DNA from: Paenibacillus sp. FSL R7-0273
GTDB taxonomy: Bacteria; Bacillota; Bacilli; Paenibacillales; Paenibacillaceae
Direction of reading: 5' to 3'
Assembly (NCBI RefSeq): GCF_000758625.1
Contig: NZ_CP009283.1
Location: 642,501 to 706,500 of the forward strand
DNA: 64,000 nt
In this document: positions 27,478 to 36,918 of the stretch, piece after piece
How positions within the stretch are numbered: position 1 is the stretch's first letter
Layout of the letters: every line of letters starts with the position of its first letter
Notes under the pieces: model-generated
Databases searched by the model: none
The model's input: only the letters and a program-made list of their open reading frames with translations
Told to the model about the DNA's origin: nothing
Program-made: the position numbers and the translations under genes

Positions 27478-29655
27478 ATGGCATTAAGAAAAATCAAGGA
27501 AGTGAAGAGCGAAAAGGGGAAAAAGGCGGAGCTTACCGCTGTAGAGGGGCAGAGAAAACCGGGAGAGCATACCAATGCAGCAGCAAAGCCCCTTCCTGCA
27601 CTGCAGTCACTGATTGGTCCGGTCCGCAATATGGGCATCCGGGGCAAGCTGTTTTTGTCCGTCATTGTGTCGGTGGTTGCTATTATTATTGCCGTGGCCC
27701 TGGTTATCTATAGCAATGCTAAGCAGATTATCGTGGAGGATCTGAACAGCTCGCTGTCCTATGAGAAGGAAAAGATCAATGTAAAGGTTAATGATCTGCT
27801 TCAGCCAGCCTCGGAGAGTGTGGAGCTGCTGAATGCGAACAGTTATATCCGCAATTTTATCGGAAATGTGGAATCGGCAGATGCGGTGAAGACAACAGAA
27901 GGCTATACCGAGCTCATTGAGACGCTTAACCTAATCAAGGGGAGCAATAAAAATCTGCTGAACGTCTATATTGGACTGGATGCGGTGAACAAGGTTGTTA
28001 CACAGGATGAATTCGAGCCCCCGGCTGACTTTAATATGAAGGAGCGGGGCTGGTATACCTCCACTGCCCGGAATAACCGGGTCACTGTAACAGATCCGTA
28101 CATTGACGCCGGCTCCGGCAAAATGGTGGTAAGCGTCACCGCACCGATCCAGAATGAATCAGGTAAGCTGATCGGGGTAGCGGGTGTAGATATTTCAACC
28201 GAGCAGATAACCCGGGCGCTGAGCGAGTTCAATTATAACGGAAGCGGATTTGCCATCCTGATTGATAAGACAGGGACATTCATCTATCATCCGGAGCCGG
28301 ACAACATTCTGATGAAAAAGATGGGTGAGCTCGGTCCCGACTGGAAGGCTGTCGGCGATGCTATGGTGCAGTGGGGGGCTAATGTAATCACCTCGGATAT
28401 TGACGGAACGGATAGCTATATTTCTTATGCTCCTGCTGTGGAGAACCAGTGGTCGGTTGCGCTGATTGTTCCCCGGGCTGACGCGGAAAAGGTTCTGCAG
28501 ACCTTCAAGCTGATCTTTTTACTGTCCGTTATCGGGGCTGTAGCGGTGATGTCGGTTCTGCTCTATTTTGTCTCCAATAGTATTCTGAAGCAGATTCCGA
28601 TCCTGACAGCAGCATTCCGGGCTGCAATGACCGGTGATATGTCGGTGCGGGCCAAGGTGACGGCCAAAGGGGAAATCGGCCTGCTCGCTGACGGCTTTAA
28701 CGAGATGATCTCATCCCAGCAAAAGCTGATTCAGGATATTAAGATGAGCTCCGGCAGTATCTCAAGAGCACTCGACAATACAGAGCAGAATGTATTCGCG
28801 CTGGATGGCAGTATCACGGAAATTTCGGGGATTACCGAGGAATTGTCCGCCGGGATGCAGCAGACGGCAGCCTCCATGCAGGAGATGAATGCAAGTACGG
28901 ATGAAATCGGGCATGCAGTGAGCGGAATTGCCCGCAAAGCACAGGAAGGTGCAGAGGCTGCCGGACGAATCAATGAACGTGCAGACAGGCTGAAGGAGGC
29001 GGCAAACGCCTCACGGCTGCTGGCTGATACGGTATACGGACAGAGCGAGGAGAAGCTGCGCAGTGCAATTGAGCAGTCCAGGTCGATTGAGCAGATTCAG
29101 GTGCTGTCCGGTGCTATTCTTGAAATTGCCGCCCAGACCAATCTGCTGTCGCTGAATGCCTCTATTGAAGCGGCCAGAGCAGGCGACGCAGGACGCGGAT
29201 TTGCCGTTGTTGCCGAGGAGATCCGCAAGCTGGCGGATACGTCGCGTGAGACGGTTTCCGAGATTCAGGATGTTACAGCAGCTGTAGTGGACGCTGTGAC
29301 CAAGCTGGTGGACGGGGCGGAAACCATGCTGCGCTTCATGGGCGGCCAGGTGCGCAGGGACTACGATTCCATGCAGGAAACCGGCCAGCGGTACAGTGAG
29401 GACGCTATGTATATTGAAGAGCTGGTAACGGATTTCAGTGCCACCTCAGAGCAGCTGCTCGCCTCTGTCCAAAGCATGCTGACAGCTATTGCAGAGACCA
29501 GCAGCGCTACGAATGAGGGGGCTGAGGGAGCAGGAAGCATCGCTGTACAGGCAGAGCAGATTATCGGCAAATCAGGCGGGATTGTCGCCGAGATGGAAGA
29601 CATCAAGCATAGCTCTGCTCTGCTGCAGCAGGCTGTAGCCCGCTTTAAAGCTTAA
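27478..29655 (+). CDS. methyl-accepting chemotaxis protein
   Basis: A 725-residue transmembrane chemoreceptor. A basic cytoplasmic N-terminus of about 55 residues precedes helix 1 (residues 57-83). An extracellular double-Cache sensor of about 260 residues follows, with [20 protein letters not shown] and [16 protein letters not shown]. Helix 2 (about 342-367) is followed by a HAMP linker and a long signalling helix pair whose hairpin tip [20 protein letters not shown] and [20 protein letters not shown] is the CheA/CheW contact. dCache sensors often bind amino acids or carboxylates, but the ligand is unknown here. Start ATG 27478 follows AAGGTGGGGAG. No chemotaxis genes are nearby, as is usual for such receptors. 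Confidence 0.95.
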   Translation: MALRKIKEVKSEKGKKAELTAVEGQRKPGEHTNAAAKPLPALQSLIGPVRNMGIRGKLFLSVIVSVVAIIIAVALVIYSNAKQIIVEDLNSSLSYEKEKINVKVNDLLQPASESVELLNANSYIRNFIGNVESADAVKTTEGYTELIETLNLIKGSNKNLLNVYIGLDAVNKVVTQDEFEPPADFNMKERGWYTSTARNNRVTVTDPYIDAGSGKMVVSVTAPIQNESGKLIGVAGVDISTEQITRALSEFNYNGSGFAILIDKTGTFIYHPEPDNILMKKMGELGPDWKAVGDAMVQWGANVITSDIDGTDSYISYAPAVENQWSVALIVPRADAEKVLQTFKLIFLLSVIGAVAVMSVLLYFVSNSILKQIPILTAAFRAAMTGDMSVRAKVTAKGEIGLLADGFNEMISSQQKLIQDIKMSSGSISRALDNTEQNVFALDGSITEISGITEELSAGMQQTAASMQEMNASTDEIGHAVSGIARKAQEGAEAAGRINERADRLKEAANASRLLADTVYGQSEEKLRSAIEQSRSIEQIQVLSGAILEIAAQTNLLSLNASIEAARAGDAGRGFAVVAEEIRKLADTSRETVSEIQDVTAAVVDAVTKLVDGAETMLRFMGGQVRRDYDSMQETGQRYSEDAMYIEELVTDFSATSEQLLASVQSMLTAIAETSSATNEGAEGAGSIAVQAEQIIGKSGGIVAEMEDIKHSSALLQQAVARFKA

Positions 29656-29674
29656 TAGCTGTAATCATTGCCAT

Positions 29675-29709
29675 CAGTCTCATTGCCCTGTGCGTGAGGC
29701 TGTTTTTTT
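29675..29709 (+). terminator. terminator of the chemoreceptor gene
   Basis: CAGTCTCA (29675-29682) pairs with TGAGGCTG (29695-29702), followed by seven Ts. Confidence 0.75.
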
Positions 29710-29827
29710 GAGCTTACAGCGGGGCTGGAGTATTGCCCCAAGCAGACAGTACTTGATAAAATGTCTTTGGGAGAGTATGTTACAAGAAGCGAAAATTTTA
29801 GATAGAGACAGTGAGGCGAGGAACTTG

Positions 29828-31090
29828 ATGAGAGACGGCGAAGACCGGATCGTAGGAATGGAAGATATTGTGCGGGCACACCATGTGCTGCGGGAGGTAA
29901 TCGTCCGTACACCGCTTCAGCTGGACGCGGTGCTGTCGGCCAAATACGGCTGTAATGTATATTTGAAGCGCGAGGATTTGCAGATTGTCCGTTCCTTCAA
30001 GATTCGCGGGGCCTATAATATGATCCGCAGCCTGTCTGCCGAGGATAGAGCCAAGGGTATTGTCTGTGCGAGCGCAGGCAACCACGCGCAGGGCGTGGCT
30101 TATTCCTGCAAAGCACTCGGGATCAAGGGCAAGGTCTACATGCCAAGCACGACTCCCAATCAGAAGATTAAGCAGGTCCGGCGCTTTGGCGGCGAATTCG
30201 TTGAAGTTATTCTCAAGGGCGATACCTTCGATGATGCCTATGAAGAAGCGCTGCAGGCTTGCATTGATCATAGCATGACGCTGATTCACCCGTTTGATGA
30301 GCCGCGGATTATCGCCGGCAACGGTACGATTGCCATGGAGGTTATGGAGAGCCTGGACAAGCCGGCGGACTTTGTGTTCGTTACCATTGGCGGAGGCGGT
30401 CTGGCTGCTGGTGTATCCACTTATGTGAAGACTGTAAATCCGGCCACAAAGGTTATTGGAGTGGAGCCTTCCGGAGCTGCCTCGATGAGCGAAGCCCTGC
30501 AGCGCGGTGAAGTTGTGACTCTTCAGGAGATTAATAAATTTGTGGACGGAGCAGCCGTCAAGCGTGTCGGCGGTCTGACCTATGATATCTGTGCCCGCCA
30601 TCTGGATGATGTGGTTAAGGTGCCGGAAGGCAAGGCATGTACGACGATTCTGGAGCTTTATAATGAGAATGCGATTGTCGTCGAGCCGGCAGGCTCACTG
30701 CCGATTGCGGCACTGGATATGTACCGGGATCAAATCCGCGGCAAGACCGTTGTCTGCATCGTCAGCGGCGGCAATAATGATATAGACCGGATGCAGGAGA
30801 TCAAGGAGCGCTCCCTGATCTATGAAGGGCTCAAGCATTACTTCATGATCAATTTCCCGCAGCGTGCCGGTGCATTGAAGGAATTCCTGGCCGAGGTGCT
30901 CGGACCGGATGATGATATTACCCGCTTCGAATATACGAAGAAGAATGATAAGGAGAACGGACCGGCGCTAGTAGGCATCGAGCTGTTCCAGCGGGAGGAT
31001 TATGAGCCGCTGATCGAGCGGATGAAGCAGAAGGGCGTCGATTACACCGAGATTAACAAGGAACCGAATCTGTTCAATATGCTGATCTAG
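29828..31090 (+). CDS. ilvA: threonine ammonia-lyase (threonine deaminase)
   Basis: The 420-residue PLP enzyme turns threonine into 2-oxobutanoate, the first step towards isoleucine. The cofactor lysine is K58 in VRSFKIRGAYN; CASAGNHAQGVAYSCKALGI and the glycine loop TIGGGGLAAG bind the phosphate. The last 90 residues (from about HYFMINFPQRAGALKEFLAE) are one ACT-like regulatory domain, as in the short B. subtilis enzyme, so isoleucine feedback is likely. ATG 29828 is preferred because it lies after GAGGCGAGG and matches the usual N-terminal length; ATG 29777 would add 17 residues. It is a single gene, apart from the ilv-leu operon. Confidence 0.93.
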   Translation: MRDGEDRIVGMEDIVRAHHVLREVIVRTPLQLDAVLSAKYGCNVYLKREDLQIVRSFKIRGAYNMIRSLSAEDRAKGIVCASAGNHAQGVAYSCKALGIKGKVYMPSTTPNQKIKQVRRFGGEFVEVILKGDTFDDAYEEALQACIDHSMTLIHPFDEPRIIAGNGTIAMEVMESLDKPADFVFVTIGGGGLAAGVSTYVKTVNPATKVIGVEPSGAASMSEALQRGEVVTLQEINKFVDGAAVKRVGGLTYDICARHLDDVVKVPEGKACTTILELYNENAIVVEPAGSLPIAALDMYRDQIRGKTVVCIVSGGNNDIDRMQEIKERSLIYEGLKHYFMINFPQRAGALKEFLAEVLGPDDDITRFEYTKKNDKENGPALVGIELFQREDYEPLIERMKQKGVDYTEINKEPNLFNMLI

Positions 31091-31173
31091 CGTTTAGCTG
31101 TATTCTGTACACTTAAAAGGAGCAGAAACGGGCCGAAGAAGTATATAAGTGTAGTTTGTGCAACTAAATCTGC

Positions 31174-31198
31174 CCGGATTGGCTCAATCCGGTCTTTT
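31174..31198 (+). terminator. first terminator after ilvA
   Basis: CCGGATTG / CAATCCGG, an eight-base perfect stem with loop GCT, then TCTTTT. The following 150 bases hold only short inverted words such as TAGTTGCACCA against TTGTGCAACTA. Confidence 0.75.
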
Positions 31199-31348
31199 GC
31201 GGGATTATAGTTGCACCATATGCAGTTAAAGTGCTGCTGCGAGCTAAAAGTGGCGTTTTAATTTTATAAAGTGCAGTTAACGGCAGCTAGAGCTGCGGGT
31301 TAACCGCGATTGGTTGGGTTAAGGGTAGTGTCGGAGCTCTCATGTATA

Positions 31349-31392
31349 CAACAAGGCCCGCCAGCGGTGAACTCTCCGCTGGCGGGCCTTGT
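31349..31392. terminator. long bidirectional terminator-like hairpin
   Basis: CAACAAGGCCCGCCAGCGG pairs with CCGCTGGCGGGCCTTGTTG over about 18 bp around an eight-base loop. It lies between the convergent ilvA and the secreted-protein gene and can serve both. T-rich flanks are short, so it may also act as an RNA stabiliser. Confidence 0.75.
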
Positions 31393-31522
31393 TGCTTGAA
31401 GCCTGTATGAACTTGAAGCCTGCAGCATTCTTAAAAGCGCACGCAGGTCTATATGAATCTATTTACTAGTCTCTGCAGCCTGCAAACCTTGCGGATTTGG
31501 CAAGTCTTGCAATCTCACAGCT

Positions 31523-32461
31523 CTACGACAGCGGAACCTCTGCCTTACGGTAGCTCTCGACAGCGTCATCCAGCTTGTAGCCGTTCTCCTTCAGCAGCTT
31601 CATGAAGCCGTCAAGCTTATCCAGGAAGGGGCTTGTGCCGGTATTCTTGGTGAGAATACTGCTGTAGGCCTTCTGTGCCTCCAGATCCATCTCCAGACTG
31701 TCATAATGGAAAAGCGGAGTATTGTTCTGGCCGTAGAAGGTGTCAGATTCATACATCCTGTACAGCTGCTTAACTGCACCTGTACGGTTGGATTTCGGAT
31801 GGCTCTTAACAAAATGCTCCTGGCTTAGTGCTCTGGCGGCCACCTCGGACCAGCCGATAACCAGCCCGTTATCCTTTGAGGAAGGGAGAGCGGATTCTGT
31901 AGCCATAATGGTAATGTAGTCATGGATATCGCTTGTAACGTAGAGCTTATATTTGCGATAGGCCGCATAATCAATCACCGGGAAAAAGGAGCCCTCTGCG
32001 GTCTCCAGCTTATACCCGCTATCCCCGGCGCTCTTAAGCAGGGTGCGCAGGCTGCTGTCATCCGTGCTTGCGGCAAGCTTGGCCATGCTGGCTCCGGCTG
32101 TGTATATGGAGCCGAGCTTGCGCTGTACTGTGCTGTTATCAAATTTGCTCTCCCAAACCTTAAGCCCGGCCTTGTGCACATTCTCCAGCTTCAGCACGAG
32201 AACAGTAGCCTGATAAGAGGTAACCGCATAGATATTGCTGTTCAAATAGCTTATAGCCTGAGGCAGCCTGCCGGAGTCAGTAAGCAGCGGCAATGCGGCT
32301 GTATAGACCGCCTGGGCGTGGCTGGTGCCTGTGCTTGAGGTGACAGCCTTGACAGCTCCTGCAGCAGCATCGCCAGCAGTGCCTTCGGCTTGAGCGGAAT
32401 TAGCAGCAGACAGGCCGAGTATGAGGGCCAGTGCAGTCAGTAGAATGCTATGCTTCTTCAT
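31523..32461 (-). CDS. secreted protein of unknown function
   Basis: The 312-residue protein opens with a clear Sec signal (KKHSILLTALALILGLSAAN, with cleavage near SAQA-E). I do not recognise a family. The mature part is about 285 residues, rich in Ala, Ser, Lys and Leu and mostly helical by pattern. It has no cysteine pair, lipobox or wall anchor. Visible features include a run of aromatic-charged segments (QLYRMYESDTFYGQNN) and a C-terminal FMKLLKENGYKLDDAVESYR that resembles a peptidoglycan-surface helper more than an enzyme. Ribosome site AGGGGGAAA precedes ATG. It lies 40 bases downstream of the DUF1129 gene on the same strand, so the two may be cotranscribed. Confidence 0.65.
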   Translation of the reverse strand: MKKHSILLTALALILGLSAANSAQAEGTAGDAAAGAVKAVTSSTGTSHAQAVYTAALPLLTDSGRLPQAISYLNSNIYAVTSYQATVLVLKLENVHKAGLKVWESKFDNSTVQRKLGSIYTAGASMAKLAASTDDSSLRTLLKSAGDSGYKLETAEGSFFPVIDYAAYRKYKLYVTSDIHDYITIMATESALPSSKDNGLVIGWSEVAARALSQEHFVKSHPKSNRTGAVKQLYRMYESDTFYGQNNTPLFHYDSLEMDLEAQKAYSSILTKNTGTSPFLDKLDGFMKLLKENGYKLDDAVESYRKAEVPLS

Positions 32462-32501
32462 GGAAGTTTCCCCCTGTAGAGTGCGAAATGGAATAAGAAA
32501 T

Positions 32502-33164
32502 CTAGGATCGGAAGAATATAAGCTTCAGTCCAAGCCCGCCGGCTGCGCCTAAAGCCAGGCTAACCCAGGGGGAGACTGTAATGACCGGAAACAGATTATC
32601 CAGGAAAACACCTGCGAATATAACAACAACAGCTACAGCGATATATATGCCGAGTGCCTTTATATCAAAGGTTTTGGGCTTTGGCGCATCATTCTCGGAC
32701 AGGGACGACATCCAGCGCACTAGCAGCTCTATCAGTACAATCGAGCCCAGTCCCACTACAATCAATGTAAAAACACTCACCTTACTGAACAGCTCCGCAG
32801 ACCCGCCGCTCCATTTCATAATCAGTCCGCCTATTGCAAGCACGGAGAACATTAAGGTCAGGGCGGTCCAGGCAATCATAGAATAGTAGTTCAGTCTGCT
32901 TCGTTCCTTCCGTGCAGGAGTGCTGCCCATAACCTCCCTGAAATAATCCTCAGGATCTTCTCCGAAGATCTGCTTGGCATTTCTGCCTTTACTCTGGCCC
33001 TCCAGCAGCAGTGCAGCCGCCTCCAGCAGCAGCTCCTCCGCCTGGACCCGCTCTACACGGCTTGCCCGCATAGCCAGAATCATATCCTCAAAGTAAGAAC
33101 GGTTAAAGGGTATCATCTGCTCGCGCAGGGCGTTATTTTCCTTCATCATAGCTTTAACTTTCAT
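32502..33164 (-). CDS. DUF1129-family membrane protein
   Basis: The first 100 residues of this 220-residue protein are cytoplasmic and helical (EDMILAMRASRVERVQAEEL), ending in a FGEDPEDYFREVMG segment typical of DUF1129. Four hydrophobic helices then follow (near MIAWTALTLMFSVLAIGGLI, VFTLIVVGLGSIVLIELLV, ALGIYIAVAVVVIFAGVFL and WVSLALGAAGGLGLKLIF). Function is unknown; related proteins often sit beside PadR-type regulators, none of which is here. I chose ATG 33164, with GGAGG upstream at long spacing; a TTG at 33203 would add 13 residues. Confidence 0.7.
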   Translation of the reverse strand: MKVKAMMKENNALREQMIPFNRSYFEDMILAMRASRVERVQAEELLLEAAALLLEGQSKGRNAKQIFGEDPEDYFREVMGSTPARKERSRLNYYSMIAWTALTLMFSVLAIGGLIMKWSGGSAELFSKVSVFTLIVVGLGSIVLIELLVRWMSSLSENDAPKPKTFDIKALGIYIAVAVVVIFAGVFLDNLFPVITVSPWVSLALGAAGGLGLKLIFFRS

Positions 33165-33349
33165 GGCCGAATTATAAACCTCCAGGGTAGGGTGTAAACG
33201 CAAAAGCCTTCAACCTAGAGTATACGTTTGCCCGGCTGCTGTGTGCAAGGACAACCCGCCTGCAGCATGAATAATCTATTTTGGAAGAGTGAACACTAAT
33301 CTTGTGATTAGCTTCACATACACGGCAGTAGGAAGGGGCAGGTAGCGTT

Positions 33350-33550
33350 ATGGACAATGAGAACAAAAAACAGGCAGGGGCATTCAGCGGTGACGGCTTC
33401 GCGCCTGCAGAGAACAGCGGAGTCGGCGATTGGGGAGGCTCTGACGGCTACAGTCTCTGGGACGCGGCAGGCCAGGAGACTGTGACCGGCTTCGAGGACT
33501 GGGGTGGCCGCCAGGAGACTCACGATATGTTTCACAACAGCTACGACTGA
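33350..33550 (+). CDS. small acidic glycine-rich protein, unknown
   Basis: The frame has 66 codons, with upstream purines (GGAAGGGGCAGG) as a weak ribosome site. The product is acidic and rich in Gly, Asp, Glu and Trp, with a repeated motif GVGDWGGSDGYS and GFEDWGGRQETHD. It has no signal peptide or membrane helix and is probably unstructured. A good terminator begins 27 bases after the stop, which supports a real transcript. I recognise no family. The repeated D-W-G-G words suggest a short internal duplication. Confidence 0.5.
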   Translation: MDNENKKQAGAFSGDGFAPAENSGVGDWGGSDGYSLWDAAGQETVTGFEDWGGRQETHDMFHNSYD

Positions 33551-33576
33551 ACAGTCGGAGCAGGTATGGTTCATTT

Positions 33577-33614
33577 GCCTCTTGTGCTCCGGTGGAGCGG
33601 AAGGGGCTTTTTTT
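33577..33614 (+). terminator. rho-independent terminator
   Basis: GCCTCTT plus GCTCC pair with GGAGC plus AAGGGGC around GGT with a two-base internal loop, followed by seven Ts. It ends the small 66-codon gene. Confidence 0.75.
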
Positions 33615-33672
33615 GCCGGGTGATGCCGGATGTAGTGTAATCTTGTCTGCCGGCCGCATTAATGTAATACTG

Positions 33673-33700
33673 TTGACAAAGAGAATGTTAAAAGTATAAT
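33673..33700 (+). promoter_or_regulatory. consensus sigma-A promoter
   Basis: Perfect TTGACA (33673-33678) and perfect TATAAT (33695-33700) with 16-bp spacing. It drives the hydrolase gene after a leader of about 70 bases. Confidence 0.8.
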
Positions 33701-33776
33701 AAAGATATTAATCATACTAAGTTAATCGGAATAATATTATATTGAGCCAGTGTTATTTTTAGAGGAGGATACGGCA

Positions 33777-34607
33777 ATGGAGCGGAATATCGTAATCCGG
33801 CATGAACAGGAAGAGCTTACTGCGAGCATACATTATCCATCACGGGACAAGGGAGCTACCGGACGCTGCAAGGACAGGGTACCGCTGGCCGTTATCTGCC
33901 ACGGGTTCGTGGGCAACCGGATCGGTGTTGACCGGATTTTTGTTAAGGCTGCGCGTGAGCTGGCCAAGGACGGATACATGGTCATCCGCTTCGATTATGC
34001 CGGGTGCGGTGAGAGCAGCGGGAATTACGGCAGCCAGGACATTGAGTCGCTGATTGCCCAGACCCGGGCAGTGCTGGACTACGGTATCAGCTCCGCAGAT
34101 ATCGATCCGCAGCGCGTTACGCTGATCGGTCACAGCCTGGGCGGGGCAGTAGCCCTCCTGACGGCTGTCCGGGACCGCCGGGTGAAGAACCTGGTGCTGT
34201 GGGCTGCAGTCGGCTACCCGTTCAATGACATTGTGAAGATTGTGGGCAGGGATGCGTACGACCGCTCCGTTAAAGAAGGAGCTGCCGATTATGCAGGCTA
34301 TTCCTTTACTCCGGTCTATTTCAATTCCCTGGCGGCATTCCAGCCGTTCCAGGAGGCCGGCAAATTCAGCGGGGATGTGCTGGTTATCCACGGAACCTCG
34401 GATGAGATCATTCCTGTAGACTATGCCTTCCTCTACCAGAAGCTGTTCTGGACCCGGCCGGAGGGGCGCTGCGATAAGGAGATTATTTTCCAGGCGGATC
34501 ATACCTTCTCATCCGGTCCGGCCCAGGAGCAGGTGCTGAAGCGGACCAAGGAATGGATGAATCAGCAGGAGCATCTGCAGCAGGAGTGGCAGAACTGGAT
34601 GATCTAG
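33777..34607 (+). CDS. alpha/beta hydrolase (serine esterase-like)
   Basis: This 276-residue alpha/beta hydrolase has the nucleophile elbow LIGHSLGGAVALLT, an acidic residue in VIHGTSDEIIPVDYA and the histidine in FQADHTFSSGPAQE. The oxyanion segment VICHGFVGNRIGVDRIF and RFDYAGCGESSGNYG are typical of the group near cinnamoyl and feruloyl esterases and dienelactone hydrolases. The substrate is not known. ATG 33777 follows AGAGGAGGAT. No signal peptide is present, so it acts in the cytoplasm. The next gene starts 78 bases later and could be read from the same promoter. Confidence 0.8.
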   Translation: MERNIVIRHEQEELTASIHYPSRDKGATGRCKDRVPLAVICHGFVGNRIGVDRIFVKAARELAKDGYMVIRFDYAGCGESSGNYGSQDIESLIAQTRAVLDYGISSADIDPQRVTLIGHSLGGAVALLTAVRDRRVKNLVLWAAVGYPFNDIVKIVGRDAYDRSVKEGAADYAGYSFTPVYFNSLAAFQPFQEAGKFSGDVLVIHGTSDEIIPVDYAFLYQKLFWTRPEGRCDKEIIFQADHTFSSGPAQEQVLKRTKEWMNQQEHLQQEWQNWMI

Positions 34608-34685
34608 CGTGCGGCTCGCATTCCCTGACGATAAGCGTTAAAATAAAGGGGCAGACCATATACTGGGTTATGGAGGTAGGCTCCT

Positions 34686-35462
34686 ATGAATTTACCGGCC
34701 TTTTTTATCGCACACGGCTCTCCGCTCCTTGCACTTGAGGATAACGAATATACCCGCTTTCTGGAGCGCCTGGGCCAGGATCTGGGGAAGCCCCGGGGCA
34801 TCGTTGTCTTCTCTGCACATTGGGACAGTCCCGAGCAGCTGATTACGGTAGATGCACAGCATGAAGCGCAGCATGATTTCTACGGATTTCCGGAAGAGAT
34901 GTATTCGCTGGCCTATCCGGCCCCCGGTGATCCTGCACTCAGCAGCCGGATTTCGGAGCTGCTTACTAAAGGAAACCTTCCGCATCAGCCCGTTCTGGGC
35001 AGAGGTCTGGATCATGGGATATGGGTTATCCTCAGCAAAATGTTCCCGCAGGCCGACATTCCGGTTGTAGCCTTATCTGTTGATTCTCTGCGCTCCCCAA
35101 AGGAACAGTATGCCATCGGACAGATGCTGGCTCCGCTGCGTGAGGAAGGGATTCTGCTGCTGGGCAGCGGCGGACTTGTGCATAATCTGCGGATGCTGAA
35201 GCAGGACGACCAGCCTGAGCCGTGGGCGCTGGAATTCGACGCCTGGCTGGCTGAGGGCCTTCAGGAGTGGAATCTGCCCGCGCTGTTCGCCTATGAGAAG
35301 CAGGCGCCGCATGTGCGTGCCGCCGTTCCATCCTATGGCAAGGAGCACTTTGTTCCGCTATTCTACATCATGGGAACAGCTGATGCAGGCAGACAGGCGC
35401 AGCTGATGATTCAGGCCTACCAGTACGGCACACTCAGCCTGAATTGCTGGATGTTCGATTAG
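34686..35462 (+). CDS. class III extradiol ring-cleavage dioxygenase (YgiD/DODA-like)
   Basis: The 258-residue protein belongs to the 4,5-DOPA extradiol dioxygenase family. Metal ligands expected in the family are visible as the histidines of PAFFIAHGSPLLALEDN, VVFSAHWDSPEQ and LGRGLDHGIWVILSKMFPQA, with another in LGSGGLVHNLRM. It opens catechol-type rings using iron or zinc and oxygen. The physiological substrate in bacteria is mostly unknown; E. coli YgiD acts on DOPA. Ribosome site TGGAGGT precedes ATG 34686. A terminator closes the unit. Confidence 0.87.
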   Translation: MNLPAFFIAHGSPLLALEDNEYTRFLERLGQDLGKPRGIVVFSAHWDSPEQLITVDAQHEAQHDFYGFPEEMYSLAYPAPGDPALSSRISELLTKGNLPHQPVLGRGLDHGIWVILSKMFPQADIPVVALSVDSLRSPKEQYAIGQMLAPLREEGILLLGSGGLVHNLRMLKQDDQPEPWALEFDAWLAEGLQEWNLPALFAYEKQAPHVRAAVPSYGKEHFVPLFYIMGTADAGRQAQLMIQAYQYGTLSLNCWMFD

Positions 35463-35480
35463 CCTTAATAAAATAAGCGG

Positions 35481-35517
35481 AGGATATGGCCGATAAAGAG
35501 GCTGTATCCTTTTTTTG
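35481..35517 (+). terminator. terminator of the dioxygenase gene
   Basis: AGGATATGGC pairs with GCTGTATCCT and is followed by eight Ts. Confidence 0.75.
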
Positions 35518-35612
35518 TCGCCTGCTTCAAGACAAAGGGGATAGGGCTATGCTTAAATAGAGGAAGCGATTCCAAAATCCCCCTGCTCAAACCTTAAGGA
35601 GGAACAACAGAA

Positions 35613-36713
35613 ATGATGATAAACCGCAATTATCCCCGGTTGCTCACCGGGCTTATGCTTGCTTCGATGCTGCTATCTGCCTGCGGCGGAGGTAATGCAG
35701 CGCCGGAGGCGGCTCCGACGCCAGCGGCCTCGGCAACGCCGTTGCCAAGTGCACTGCCGGAGGCTTCGCCGACTACAGCTCCTCCGGTGCAGCAGGTCTC
35801 CGGCCTGACGGGTCTGCCGGTGCAGGAGGGCAGCCTGACGCGTCCGCTGGCAGTCATGATCAACAATGCGCCCGCGGCCCGGCCGCAGTCCGGCATCAGC
35901 GAGGCGGATGTGCTCTATGAGGTGCTGGCAGAGGGCGGAATTACGCGGCTGGTCGGTATTTTCCAGAGCCATACCGGCGTGGTCAAAATCGGTCCGATCC
36001 GCAGCATCCGCCCCTACCTGATTGACCTCGGGGAGAGCTTCGGCGGGATAACGGTGCATGCCGGAGGCAGCCCCGCAGCCTATGCCATTCTCCAGCGGCA
36101 GAAGAAGGCGGATATGGACGAGATCGGCAATGCCGGAGCCTATTTCTGGCGCGATAAGGAGCGGAAGGCGCCGCATAACCTGTACAGCAATGCAGCCAAG
36201 CTGCTGGAGGGGGCTGACAAGCTGGGCTATTCGGGCAGCTTCGAGGTTCCGTCCTACGTGTTCACCGACCCGGACTACCTTCCTACAGAGGGACAGGCAG
36301 CTGTGAGCCTGGATATTCATTTTCTGCTGCAGAGCTATAAGGTAGGCTATAACTACAGCACTGAGCGCCGGACCTACGCACGCTTAGTCAACGGTAAACC
36401 GCATCTGGATCTGAACAATAATAATCCGGTGGAAGCGGCTAATATTATGGTAATTGGGGCAGACCATAAGGTGTTGGATGATGTCGGCCGCCTGCAGATC
36501 GATGTCGAGCTGGGGGGAGAGGCACTGCTGTTCCAGCGCGGAACCGTCATTTCAGGCAAGTGGGCGCGGAAGCCGGATGATATGATCCGTTTTGTGAAAC
36601 AGGATGGAACCGAGGCCTTGATGTACCCGGGAATCACCCATGTCCTGATCGTGCCGAACAGCCCGTCTTTTGCAAGTCATATAGAATATACGGCATCAGC
36701 AACCCCGCAATGA
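35613..36713 (+). CDS. YerB-like DUF3048 lipoprotein
   Basis: This 366-residue protein has a lipoprotein signal ending in the lipobox LLSAC (Cys24). A linker rich in Ala, Pro, Thr and Ser to residue about 60 leads to the DUF3048 body: LTGLPVQEGSLTRPLAVMIN, ARPQSGISEADVLYEVLAEG, and VKIGPIRSIRPYLIDLGESF. This is the YerB family of B. subtilis, a surface lipoprotein whose molecular job is not settled. Ribosome site AAGGAGGAAC precedes ATGATG (35613 or 35616). It is a single gene. Confidence 0.85.
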   Translation: MMINRNYPRLLTGLMLASMLLSACGGGNAAPEAAPTPAASATPLPSALPEASPTTAPPVQQVSGLTGLPVQEGSLTRPLAVMINNAPAARPQSGISEADVLYEVLAEGGITRLVGIFQSHTGVVKIGPIRSIRPYLIDLGESFGGITVHAGGSPAAYAILQRQKKADMDEIGNAGAYFWRDKERKAPHNLYSNAAKLLEGADKLGYSGSFEVPSYVFTDPDYLPTEGQAAVSLDIHFLLQSYKVGYNYSTERRTYARLVNGKPHLDLNNNNPVEAANIMVIGADHKVLDDVGRLQIDVELGGEALLFQRGTVISGKWARKPDDMIRFVKQDGTEALMYPGITHVLIVPNSPSFASHIEYTASATPQ

Positions 36714-36918
36714 ATGTGAACGAAAAATGTCGGTTCGGAGAAATGTCATCTAAGTTCGAGCAAAATGTTAATATAACGTAAAAAGTTCGCTTTTTTTTCT
36801 TCTATCCCCAGTTCGGATATGATAAGATAACAAAGGTTGTCATTCATTTTCATGCTGCTTACATTTCGGATGGCATTCCAGACTCTCACGGCAATATTAT
36901 GTAAAGGGGTTTAAAGGA

